DNA of 64,000 nt from Membranipora membranacea (lineage: Eukaryota > Bryozoa > Gymnolaemata > Cheilostomatida > Membraniporidae): NCBI GenBank assembly GCA_914767715.1, contig OU612068.1, positions 15,872,001 through 15,936,000 on the forward strand. Direction: 5' to 3'. The notes under the pieces were generated by a model. The model had not been told where the DNA came from. It saw nothing but the letters and a program-made list of their open reading frames with translations, and ran no database searches. The translations under genes were made by a program, and so were the position numbers. Below are positions 49,301-61,000 of this stretch, piece after piece. Every line of letters begins with the position of its first letter. The stretch's first letter is position 1.

Positions 49301-52300
49301 AAGCATATACTTCTCTCCCTGCTTATCTGTGTGGAGTACAGGAGAGTTGTACGTCTCTAAGCCATCTGGCATTTCAACATAATTTCCTAACAGGTGTCCT
49401 GTACTCCCATCCATCATCAGCAGCCTGCCAGGATTCCTTGTCATGTTTTCTGGTGGAAACTCAGGGTCACCTCCATGCGGTAGAAATACCTCAGGCACAT
49501 TGTCACCATTTGTGTCAGTCACGACTGTCGCGTGATCAACAAAAATTATCATTAGGTTGGAATCATAGTCAGGTAAATACGTATTTATCAGTTTATGGTT
49601 GGAATACAATAAACTTCATAACCAGTCTTCCTTCTGACAAAGATTGTTAGTGCTGTTGATGAAACCAGTGAGTTAGAGTGTTAGAGTGTCTCTAGCCTGT
49701 CTTGACAAGCTTTGTTCGGTGGGGGGGGGGGGGAAGGGAACAAAGCTTGTCAAGACAGGCTAGAGTGTCTCTAACTCCTTGATCAAAACCTAATCGCTAT
49801 ATATTTTTCTAAAAATGAATTTTGCTAGTCTAAGAGATTTGAGAGCTCCGTATCAGGCAAGTTAGCTCAAATCTGATGAAATGGCAGATCATGTTTTGTC
49901 TGTTGCAGGCATCTTGCTTCGTATTTAAAAAAAATTGCCTTTTAAAATGAAGAAATAATAATTTATTTAATGAACATACCTATTGGGTTATAAATGTTCC
50001 AGGCGTACTCAATGTAACTTTCTTTCTCCGTTTGGGGATCCCACAGTAGAGCCCCATCTTGGAGACTGAACGCAACGAAGGAACCCTTTCTGCCAGCCCC
50101 TACACAGTCCATATTGCCATCCTTATTGATATCTATATTGCCGCAGTTCAATTCGAATATCTCATTGTATGTTGATATGTTCCAGATATGCTTGCCTGTT
50201 TTGCCATCCACAGCTGTCACAAGTCCTAAAACATAACCCATTAACATGATGACTTCAGGGTCAAAAAGATTTCCTTGTATATTTTTGAATCTGAGCTTCA
50301 AATGAGACTTGCTAGGTTAACCAAAGATGAGATCATATCAATTGGTGTTTTCTTGAATGTATGTTGCACAAGTAAAATAAATTACCTATATGATAAGAGC
50401 AAACGCGTGAACGATGATTTGATGACCTAGTAACCAGGGGGCTATGCTTTACTAAAGCAAATGATCACATCGCTCAAAACTATCACTCACTTGGTCTTTC
50501 AATTAGACAAAATCGCTCCAAAATCGCTCACTCAGAATGTATATACAGTGCAGTTCACTTAATTCAAATCTCTGGGGACGCATAAATTTGTTCTAATTAA
50601 ACATAGTTTGAATTAAGTGACATTAGAATGCATTGAAATCTGGCTGAAGGGACCTATTTTCCTTGTCTGAATTAACAGGAGTTTTGAGTAATAAAGTTTG
50701 AATTAACCAGCTTACACTGTAGTTCTATCAATGAGTGAGCGATTTCTGAGCGAGACTCGAGCCGGTATCACTCACTTATTGAGTGAGCGATCAGATTGTG
50801 ATTTTGGCTGTTTTTAAATGGAAGACCCCCCCCCTGTATCACTAAAAAAGGTGTTTCTGTCAATAAATACACAAAATCCCTTGAATACGTATGGCAGAGT
50901 AAAAAACGACAAACTATATATATAACACATAAGATATTGATGTGTAAGATAAATATACCATTACATCCTTTTCGGTATTGTCTACAGTGCTGAGGTTGTC
51001 CGATATGCTTAGCAAGATCACCAGGTTGGGCAATTCCAAAAACTGCATCCTGTGCACCGTCACCATTGACATCTATAAGCCTCATTACAGATTCCGAACC
51101 TTGTTGAGAAACATAACATTACCAACACAGAACAAACTTTCGCTGGTGAGACTTAATCACGAACACCAAAACGGTGTGTCTCTCTGTCATGATGGATACC
51201 AAAGAGATGGACAGATATGTAGGGAACCATAACACAAATAATAATTCTTTTTTTTGGGGATGGTGAGAAGATGCAATCGGTTAGCGCGCTTGCTATTCAA
51301 TGCCAGGCAATTTGTGCTGCAGAACTTTGGGTAAATTAAGATTTCCTAGCTGATAATCAGATTTACATGCTACTATAAGATACAGCAATCAGCACCTATT
51401 ACTCAGTAATAATATTTCGTTGTCAAGTATTCAATTTTTAAGTCTGTCAGCCTAAAATTTAGCTACATCTTTAATGGTGTAGTGAGAAAATAATTTTATA
51501 GGTATGCCATCCTCCTTTATCTAAAATCAGCTCTTTATTTTTCATACTCAAGGTTTGTGAACAGAACAGGGTAAAACTTACCGAAATCGGAATATGAATT
51601 AATCCAACCAGATTGGCGCAATGAGTCTGCATCATGAGACTCTGTGTTTTTAGGTGAGATGTTGTAGTATCTCGGTATGACGACATAGTACCAGACCACT
51701 CCCAGCACAACCAGAAACGAAATCAGGACCAGAAAGAGCACCCTAGAAACAGAACGGCACATTACCTTTCTAAGAACTGAGGGCGCTGCTGTATGTTTCA
51801 CACCAATATCTGATGCAGTGGCATCACTGTACCTCACCATTTTATCTGCTACAAGTCGCGTTCCTAGTCCTAATGCTCAGAAAACGCCAATAGTTATAAA
51901 ATATCAACCACCAACCTTTGACTGTATCGATATTTCATACTTCTCAACTAGAGGAACAAAGAATGTTTTCCGAAAAGTGCTCACTTTGAAAATGAAACCT
52001 TAACTTTTGACAGCATTAGATGACCAAGTGTAGTCCCTCATATTATTACACATAGAGCGGCACTGCTAATATTATGACACAACGAGTCATTTCCCTATCA
52101 TTTTATTCTATGCTGGTACATTATATACAAGGTGAGAGCCTCGGCTGTCATTCAGGTTTGGATTATAACATGTTAGCAGTTTTAATGATGGTGTGTAAAA
52201 ATTGGCTGTTGTACATAGAAATTGATGGAGTTTGTAGAATAGTTCAGTATTTATTTCCTATGCTATCTTTTTCGCTACCAGGGAAGCTATTATCACATCA

Positions 52301-53376
52301 GCCACTACTTTCACTAGAATGAAGTAACGTTATGTTGTGACCTGCAGGAAGCCATCAAAACAAGCAAATAAAGATAAATCGGGAAGAGCATTTTTATCTC
52401 AATAAGTAATGCGCATTCATCTAGACTAGATATTGACGGATTCAATGTGAAATTTAGAAAGTGATTGAAAAATTAGCTCAGAAGTTCTGTTTGTAACACC
52501 AATAGCTTGCTTACTGCAAAGAGTTAGTGTTCTCTAACTCCTTGCTCACTGTGTGGTATATCCTCGAGAGTATTTGATTTGAAAAACAGTATAGGTAGAT
52601 GCAAGCTCCAACTCTTGGTATAGGTAAGCCTCAATTGTGTAATGCAAATTGGACGTTTTATGTTTGTTTCAGGCAGCCGCTTCTTAATTTTCCTAAACCA
52701 GGCTTTCAGTGTGTAAATAGACTGTAGAGGGGAGGGGGGGGGGGGCAAATAGTCAGTAGTAGCCAGTAGTCGGGCCTGGTCATAAACCTATATATACAGT
52801 ATTTATATGTAGCAATGTACGGCACAGGCCTTGGAATTTTATAACACCAACTGTCAACCAGCAAATAAGATTTGATAGCACCACATAGTATATATATATA
52901 TATATATATGAGGGAGTTCAGGGTGACACTGACAAGGATAATTAAATCTTAGATAGACAGTCTACTTTATATGGCCAGTGGAAATTTGACAATAAGCTAC
53001 TGAGAGCAAGAATGATGAAAAATACTGCTTTTAAACTGACAGCACCTTAATAACCACCAGAATGAGCAGCCAATCAAGAGATTTGAACAAAATCCTAATA
53101 GACCATTGTTATGGATTACAGGGCAGTGTTGAAATTCTTGATCTGCGATTTGTTCCATAGAGCAATCTAAAAGATGGAAGAAATTTTAGGGTCTTACCCA
53201 ATATCGAACAGAAGAGTTCGTTTTTTAGGTGGGATATAAGTCTCTATCCTGACAGCAGAAGGCATATTACCGCTCAGTAGACCATCAGCTTCAGAGTCCA
53301 AACTGACATCATCTCCTTCCCCATCACCAGATCGCTGCAGGTTAGACCTGGCTGCTCTCGAGTAAGACAAACTCAT
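46343..53376 (-). CDS. Type II membrane protein with FG-GAP/VCBS-like repeats (FAM234-like)
   Basis: Eleven phase-consistent exons (high to low): 53376-53198, 51742-51582, 51099-50959, 50225-49980, 49524-49273, 48927-48792, 48676-48512, 48284-48191, 47818-47624, 47248-47068, 46770-46343; 2178 nt, 725 aa. A cytoplasmic head of about 60 residues is followed by one transmembrane helix (about 61-82, VLFLVLISFLVVLGVVWYYV) and no signal peptide, so type II topology. Five calcium-loop-like motifs are spread through the outer part: DVNGDGAQD (123), DINKDGNMD (192), DTNGDNVPE (246), DINHDGCHD (386), DANGDGKLD (633), as in integrin alpha-type FG-GAP propellers. Between them are blade-like segments such as VTAVDGKTGKHIW and GTGGETVAG. 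Overall plan fits the FAM234 (ITFG3) group, but it is longer than FAM234A and a direct orthology claim is inference. A second possible first exon at 51840 is listed as a finding. Confidence 0.85.
49690..49765. repeat. Perfect 28-bp inverted repeat with poly-G loop
   Basis: 49690-49717 and 49738-49765 are exact reverse complements (CTCTAGCCTGTCTTGACAAG at the outer end). The loop holds a run of 13 G at 49721-49733. It lies in the intron between exons 4 and 5 of the FG-GAP gene. Confidence 0.85.
50544..50721. mobile_element. TA-flanked MITE (pogo/Tc1-like), copy 2
   Basis: A 178-bp copy of the element at 4220-4384, with ends TACAGTGCAGTTCACTTAAT and AATTAACCAGCTTACACTGTA-type termini (TA target). 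It sits inside a set of inverted GAGTGAGCGAT/ATCGCTCACTC words (50466-50800), so it probably landed in an older inverted-repeat element. Located in the intron between exons 3 and 4 of the FG-GAP gene. Confidence 0.7.
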
Positions 53377-55819
53377 GTTCGTCAATAGACCTCGACCAAC
53401 AAATGGTTAAATGTGCAAGCTTTGTCCTCGCATATCCTAATAGTAAGAAAAGGAAGAGGAAGTAACACACACCCTGACCGCTCCTGTTCCAAGATTATAA
53501 TTTTTTCCAAGGATACATAATTTTAGAGCATTTATCAGTGATTATATGAGTGATAAAAACTTAAATGGCTTGACCCTAATGTTGAGAAAAGGGAGGAGAT
53601 GTATACAAGCATAAAAAGCATAAAAAATAATTACATCGTCCTGCAGTTGAGAAGCTTCTGTATAGCAAACGTATTGGTTACATATGCATCATCACAGTGT
53701 TTGAATCACTATGGTTCCATGGGTCGATTTTGTGGTTCACTCCAATTTCGAATGGTTAGTAGAATCCAGTGGATTCTAACCATTCCCATGATGGGAAAAA
53801 CATGAAAAGAATCTGCCTTAAATCCCTTTGAAGGCATTGTGTGCAAGCGCCGCTAACCATTCAGCCACGACGCCAATTAGGAAATGGGTCGAATAAACAC
53901 GGTTTGGATATTCGCGTCCAAAAAGTCATTCGTCACAATCGGAATTTGACTTTAATGCCATTTCCATGGGGCGATTACTACCGAAATCCTTACATAATCG
54001 ATCCATGGAACCATAGTGAAAGAGTACTCTTCATAAGAGACTGCTTCATCGTTCATAGGCCTTGTGCTCATGAGCGTATACTTTTGAGATGTACGGCCCT
54101 AAAAACTGAAATTTGAATTGTTTGTCAGAAGGAACTGGTGCCAGAGGTTATTGACGTCATCAGTTCATCGAAAATAACTTGTAACTTACCCAGATTGGTA
54201 GAGTAGTGACAACAGAGTCTACAAGTTTACTAGCTTGTTTCTTTATACAGAATCCAGCCCCAAATTCATCACATGAAAGTGCAAATTGTTGCATGACCCC
54301 TGATGATAACCATGGGACACACCATTTGGTCTGATAACTTAGCCTCTGCACCTTCTGTTTGTTTATTCGAGATAATAGGGAAGCCTTACAATAATGTAAC
54401 TATTATGACTGTTTGGTGATGATGTTTTCTATTAATTTTAGTTTTATAATCTTTGATGGTCCTATTCTGTTGGGTACCTAATGTTCTTTGATCTGAACAT
54501 ATAGAGTAGTATTGCTGAGGATTATGGTATTCTGAAATTGTGACTAAACTTAGAGAATCTGTAATTGGAAGCTGTAGAGTCAAGTGAGAATTTGCATTGC
54601 ATTTGGAATAAGTTCCATTGGGAGATTATCGCAAATTCATAGGGGAATAAATTTTGGCTAGTTTTGAGGTGACTTAATGTTAGCTAGCACTAAGTTTGAT
54701 TGAATTCGATGCTAGATACTAGAGTGCGTCCTAAAGGTGCAAGGCCATAAATGATACATAGTGTGCAGCAAACCACCATTAATTTGATGAGGGAAGGGAG
54801 GGGTTGAACATGAAATGACCAAAAGGAATCCCAACACAGTTTGAGAACTTCAACTACCACTACCACTGACTTAGCAATGTAACTGTCACACAACATTAGA
54901 TACATTAGTGAGTGTTAAAAAGCAAATGATTATAGATTACCGTAACAAAAAATCATGTTTAGGCTGGTCTCTGAACTGGTGCATTATTTTTATTGCAAGA
55001 AATTGCTTTTTTTTGAGCATTTGAGAAATTCTAAAGGAGACAACAGAAGCACAAAACAAAAAACGAAAAAGCAGGTTCACAACATTCCCTACGATCAAAT
55101 GATAATGATTCACGAGGCTTTAGTTAAAAATGTATAGTATTGAATTTGTTTAAAATGGCTGATCTGCTGCCTAGGTTTGATCTGAATTTATTGAACAGTT
55201 GCTACCAAGTGATAGTGAATGTCTGTTTGATTTGCTAATTATGCTGAATTATGCCTTAGATGCACTGCCTATTTAGACCTTTGATTTGACAAACCTGTAA
55301 AAAGAGAATTTCTTTTACTGTAAAGGGTATGTGGCTGCCAAATGTGACAGAAAATTGTTTTGGAGCTGAAGTTATGATTCTCATTGCTTTGCATTTTTTC
55401 TTGAGGTTTCTGAATTTTTTGCTGTACCGTCAGTGTACTATGATGAGCAGTATTCCATCATAAGTCTGATCAGAGAATACTGCTGTCATGTATTTTTTTG
55501 TTCTGATAAGACTCGACCCATTTTCTTTTGGTTAAAAATAACTTGCTGACCCCACACACATTAACATATTTATATGACTTGAATAAAAACTAGCAGGTAT
55601 AGGTTTGTTATCCAATGTGTTGGCTCTGATTGACTGGCTCCCCATCTAAACAGAGCCAACACATTGGCTAAGGGTGGTACATACTACGGTGTAAATAGAA
55701 CAAAGAAAACATGGTAAGTTCTGAGACGAGAAAAACAGTAGATTATTGGAATGTCTGGATTCAAATTCAAACTCCTTACAATTAGATTTAGTAAAATTCT
55801 TCTACTTACCTATTTGAAA
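53377..55819. other. Intergenic with foldback and tRNA-like pieces
   Basis: Inverted words CACTATGGTTCCATGGGTCGAT (53708-53729) and ATCGATCCATGGAACCATAGTG (53998-54019) bracket a minus-strand tRNA-like A-box (TGGCTGAATGGTTAGCGG, about 53850-53870). A further perfect 17-bp inverted repeat (CCAATGTGTTGGCTCTG) lies at 55612-55628/55651-55667. No gene recognised. Confidence 0.45.
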
Positions 55820-56330
55820 AATACAGTATTGTGTTTTGGATAAATTAAATTGGAGCAGATTGGTTGAAAACCGATTCAATACTTATTGATGACTAAGATT
55901 TTTTTTATCAAGTTAGGGATATCAGTCGCTGTGCAGTAAACATGACGTGTCATCAGCATAAGAGAATGTAGTTTAGTGTTCATTAAGGATATTGTTGATT
56001 GCTATATTGAATAGGATTGGTCCTAGAGCACTTCTTTGGGGTCCTCCACATGTAATCGGTAGGGCACTTGGCTGTTGATCATCGACTTCCATGATTCGGG
56101 CATGATATGAAAATTAGTAGTAATTGTAGTTGACACTGCAAAATATAGTCCCCTTAGAGTGTTGATGAGTTGTTGATCTGATCTGATTTTTTTCATATTT
56201 GGCCCAATTCAACTCGATATAGTTGGCAGGCTGGAAATTTGTCTGTTGTTGCAAGGGTCTATTTTATCGCCCCTTTTTATAAGTGGGGTGACGAAGGCAA
56301 TCAATCAGGGAAAATTGATTCATTGTAGCA
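55820..56330 (-). pseudogene. Decayed LINE reverse transcriptase
   Basis: Minus-strand reading recovers, in order and with frame changes and stops, VTPLIKRGDKIDP then RQISSLPT (about 56300-56220), ALGPILFNIAINNIL (about 56035-55985), the active-site box SYADDTSC (about 55950), and FSTNLLQFNLSKTQYC (about 55870-55825). These are consecutive RT motifs of a jockey/CR1-like element. It is inactive: motifs are interrupted by in-frame stops and indels. Confidence 0.7.
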
Positions 56331-57170
56331 TTTGTTGGTATGGGTCCGTCGAGATAAGGCTAGGCTTGAAGGAGACCTAATATGTCTGTAATGACTAACT
56401 AACTAACTAACTCGTATTGCAGTCACATGAGCACTTAGACCAAGACAGACAGGCTAGAACAAGTTTGCTCCCTCTGCAGTGGTGGAGGGTGCGGCGCCAG
56501 AGACGCGGTGCCTTGATAGCAAAAATTTGCAATATCCCTCTAAAACCACAGAGTGAAAAAACTTGTTCTACCGACAAGCTAGGCTTAAACAAGGAACTGA
56601 ATATTTCAGTTATAAAACTAAAATTAGACAGGCAAAAAAGAGGACCACTCCAAATATGGATTTCATGTCATAGAGCTGATTCCATTTCTTCATTTTTCAT
56701 ATTGTGTTTTGACTAAACTGGAACTGCCAGTTTCATTTCAGGTTTCAGGTGAATAGTACACAATTCATTCTCTATGCCTGCTCGTTCCACCACAGGTCTA
56801 CTCCCAAACCTGGGATTTTGGCATTGTTTGACTGGCCCCCTTGAGTTTTTGTTGTTATTACACCAAAACCTGGGTCTCTGGCAAATGATTGACTGGGCCC
56901 CATATCATATCATCATGGGTGGGGTGCAAGTCAAACATAGACAGAAACCTCAGGTGTGGGGCACAGGGCACAGTTACTAGCCTACTTAAGAATACAATAA
57001 ATACTGCCTCATTGCATTGATATGAATATGTATATCTTTTAATTAAGGCTGTGGTCTTGGTTGTCTATACCTGTCCTTGGTTTGATTCTCTCTGCCAGTA
57101 GTAATAACCACATCCAATGACAAACAGCTAGTTCAGTTGCAGTGACAAATGACACTGTGACAGCACAACC
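56331..57170. other. Intergenic, no supported gene
   Basis: A four-base tandem ACTA lies at 56393-56411. A 99-codon open frame at 56417-56716 has no recognisable domain. A duplicated CCAAACCTGGG/CCAAAACCTGGG word near 56803-56872 indicates a local partial repeat. Confidence 0.35.
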
Positions 57171-57278
57171 ATAGGCATCTGGAGTTACAAGCATGTCCAG
57201 TATCAACCACCCCCTTTCCCTCTCGAGAGGGAAAGGGGGTGGTTGATACTGGACATGCTTGTAACTCCAGATGCCTAT
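57171..57278. repeat. Perfect 108-bp palindrome
   Basis: 57171-57224 and 57225-57278 are exact reverse complements with no spacer (centre CTCTC|GAGAG). A 10-bp direct repeat, AGCACAACCA, lies at 57162-57171 on the left and 57282-57291 on the right. The short open frames that cross it on both strands are by-products of the symmetry. Confidence 0.9.
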
Positions 57279-57291
57279 ATGAGCACAACCA

Positions 57292-58042
57292 CTTGTCATT
57301 TTAGTTTGTATTTGGCTCCTTGGCCTTTAGATTGTACTAAGCCTGTAATTTGCCCATATTCAGAATCAACAAACATTCTGAACATAGACAACATTCAGGC
57401 CGGCCAGCAGGATCCCACACCGACCACCGGGTAACCAATGAACTTCCTCCCTTCATCATCATCCACCCTACCCGCACATCCCATCATATTGAGGGTTGGG
57501 GATGTGGATTATAATGAAGCGCCAATACTGTTATACTCGCTAGTAAACCTACTCGAAAGCACTTGAGTTGCTGATGGCAGAGCCTAAGAGCTCTGCAGAT
57601 TCAGATGAATTTTACTTCGACATTTCATGATACCTTTGTTGTTTAAATTATTTGTTCCAACCGGTATAAAAGTAAATCTACTAGTCTTCACTTGAGATCT
57701 GAGAACGCCATACCAAGCAATCATTTGAAACAAGATCGTTTCCAGTTGGCATAGCTTTAACTAAAAATTGTATCACTCCAACTACTTGTCAACAGAAAAA
57801 GTTTGGTGGAAAAGTCTAGTTCTTTCACAAACAGTAGAGAAAATGTGCCATGACTCGATGTTATGCAAAAAAAAGGGGAAAAATCAGAGTTCAGATATTT
57901 TTTACAGGCTTTAATGCTTCCTTGCACAGACATTGTATCGTATCACAGGTGGTTCTGCATGCTTCGTTTTATTATGATTGTATTTTGCAAAACTTAGATA
58001 AATTGCAGGTAACGAAATATTGAGAGTCCTCAAATAGCTTCA
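57292..58042. other. 5' flank of the peptidase-like gene
   Basis: No earlier coding exon could be linked in phase to the ATG at 58043. The frame upstream of it closes with TAA at 58010-58012. An acceptor-like TTGCAG at 58003-58008 suggests a 5' UTR exon boundary 34 bases before the ATG. Confidence 0.4.
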
Positions 58043-61000
58043 ATGGATCACATTATGGAACCCGCTCCAAAACGGAGTAAAATTGAACCAATAAAGGTAG
58101 GCTTTATTGTCTAGTGCTTACTGTCAAAGCTAGTAGGTTTGCTCCACATATTACTTCCTGTTCGATTCTGCTTGACTACGAAAAAGTATGATTTTTCAGT
58201 AATAGCATAATTCGGTTGCCAGCTCAAGATGTATCTATGGCGTCAAAGTAATATATGGACTAAGCTAATCCTTTGGTTTCATGAGTTATGAAGACTTGGA
58301 CCCTGATCCAACTTTGAACAATGAACTCCCTCATCCTCGAGGAAGAGGGAGTTCATTGCTTTGAAGCATGATGTGTTAGGACAAAGAATACCAAATACAT
58401 GTTTTGTGATACATTCTAGTTTAAGCGCTTAAACATTGAAGGGATAGCTGGTGGTAGCATTTCATCTCTCAATTTAAAATATACATATATATGTAATGGA
58501 GATGTAAAAGTATGTAGTGATTGTCAAACCAACAGCTTACAACCAGGAATTCCATTTTCTTGCTCTTGCTATTTTCAGTTATTTCATTTGTCAATGAATT
58601 TCATGATTTGTCCTGATTTGTCAATGATCCTAATATCTTTTGACAGATCCAACTAATTGCACCAGATTACTGGCAGTCAGAAGATGGTGGAATGTTTCAG
58701 GAGATAATACCAAACAGCTGCCGTGATGACGTGACTCAACTTCAGGTTTGTCTATTTATTAAACACCTGATGTAAAAAAGTTGTGAACATCATTAGAGAA
58801 GTTGGATGCGTCCTTGTCGTTGATAGTGTATATTTGTTTCCGGTTGTGACATGTGATTCTACTAGTTAAGAACTTCAGTGGAGCATTTATCTGCAGCACC
58901 TATGGTTTTTTGGTTTTGATTTTTTCCTATATGCCTAGATATAATGGTTTTTTCCGCGTTGCACACCACACCTAAATCCTTGTAAAAGAAGCAACATATC
59001 ATCATAATACAACCTGGTTGCGATAATAGCAAAGTTAATTGCCTACCTGCACTTTCGACCCAATTTACTACGATAACAGCAACATTTCCTATTTTTACTT
59101 TAGATTATCAAAGTGCCAAACAGCAGAGACATATGTATCGATGACCGATTTAAAATAAAATTCAGGCGATTACAGAATCCACTAGAACCCACGAAAGAGG
59201 AGACATCTACGATGCCTCATTCAGCCTCAGTTGATATGCAGCCGGATTCAACAATGAAAGTCTCTTATCAACAGTGAGTGCAATCTGTCTGCACTGCATG
59301 AGGATGAACGAGAAAATGTATTTTAACAATGCCTAGTGATTTCCAATATTGGTTTATAGATACTTGAATTCCAAAGTGATATATATATTACACAATTTTT
59401 ATTTTGGCAGACAATCCCATGAGGATTGATGGTGTCATAAAGCCAAAGCCCAATTTATTGAAACAAATTTTTTTTGTGTTTCTAACCCTTTGGATGACAT
59501 ACAAGCGCTCTAAACAACATGGCTACATGTTGCTCCTAAACATGGTAGCTTTCTCAAAAAACCAATCTACTAATGTACTTCTGAAGCTGTTTTCCTACAA
59601 GTACAGAGGTTCAGTTTTATGCAGTGGCTGCTATTAGCTGGATAATGATGACTAACCTCACTTTTTATTGTAACAGTAGTGAATATTACATCGATTTCAC
59701 ATGAAAAACAGTAGTGAATAATGCATCGATTTCACATGAAAAATACTTATCCAGACCAGTGCAGGCAGTACAATGCGACCAGCCCGGTACAAGCACCGTA
59801 GATGGCTCTATTCAGAGTAGTGCGCTGGATTTCTCCCTACCCGATTATGATGATGAGCCGCCCAGCACTACTGTGTCTGCTCAGATGTCATATCCTCTGT
59901 CATCTTCAGCTGCTGCTGCAGATCTACCCAAAGAGCTACAGGAAAATATCGATGTGTAAGTATTTTGTTCAATTTGTTGAGTCTGAATTGGATGTTGGTA
60001 CCAATCAGATAAAGCTATATACTGTAGAGTAATAATACTCTCATATGTATATGTATATACATATATAATATGTAGTATATGTATTACATATTATATATTA
60101 TATACCATATATTTTTTACTATATTGCTTTTGTTAAAGACCTATTTTTGTTCTTGATCGAACTTTCCTCACAACTGAGTTGCAGAACTTGTGTTACAGAT
60201 CAAGCCAGCTGCAAGACGGAAACACTTTGAGACAAGGTACAGGTAGTGACAACCCAGGGGTGGCGTCTCTTCCTCCCCAAACAGGTAAATGTCAGTTCTT
60301 CATAATGTCAATTGTAGTGATTGACAGTCCTGTCACTTCGCCATCTAACTATAAAGCTTGTTCGATTTTAAGAGAGATATTTCTATGTCAGACTTCTCGG
60401 AAATGGTTTTACCTGGAAGAAATATTTACACTCTTTATAACTCTTTGCAATGTCATTTATTTTGGCTCGATTTGTGATCATGATGGAGTTTGTGACTAGT
60501 TGATCTTTTCAGGGCATAGTGAGAAAAAACAGAAGAACTAAAGTTCTGATAACCATGAAAACTTACTTCTCTAGCTTCATTTATACTGCAAATTTTTCAG
60601 TAAGATTTTTCTTTTATATGAGCAACTGTTAAAAACAAGCAACAAAAAATCTTAATAAGATTTTTGAATGCTTCTAATGATAGCTTGTATGAAGGCCAAT
60701 ATCTGACCAAATAATCTGATGGAAAAATCTGACGGACGATCAGCAGTGTAAACACAGCCCCTCAGTCATGTCCTGAAATAGAAACTGTTTTTTCACATGG
60801 TAGACTACTTTGTCTAGACTTTTTATATCTATGGTCTAGAGGGATTGTCAAATTTATGTGTGCAATGCATACCCTGCTTTATACTGCTAGCTATGATACC
60901 TATTTAGATGATCAGATGGATGTTGATGAAATGCCTGGAGCTCTAAGTATCGCCTCAGGAGTCCAGGCACCCATCAGTACATATAATGTAGTAGAGCTTA

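Noticed and set aside
53841-54116. 91-codon frame downstream of a tRNA-like fragment
   Set aside because: It overlaps the arm of a foldback repeat and has no recognisable domain.
57039-57434. Mirror-image open frames on both strands
   Set aside because: They arise from the perfect palindrome and share its symmetry.
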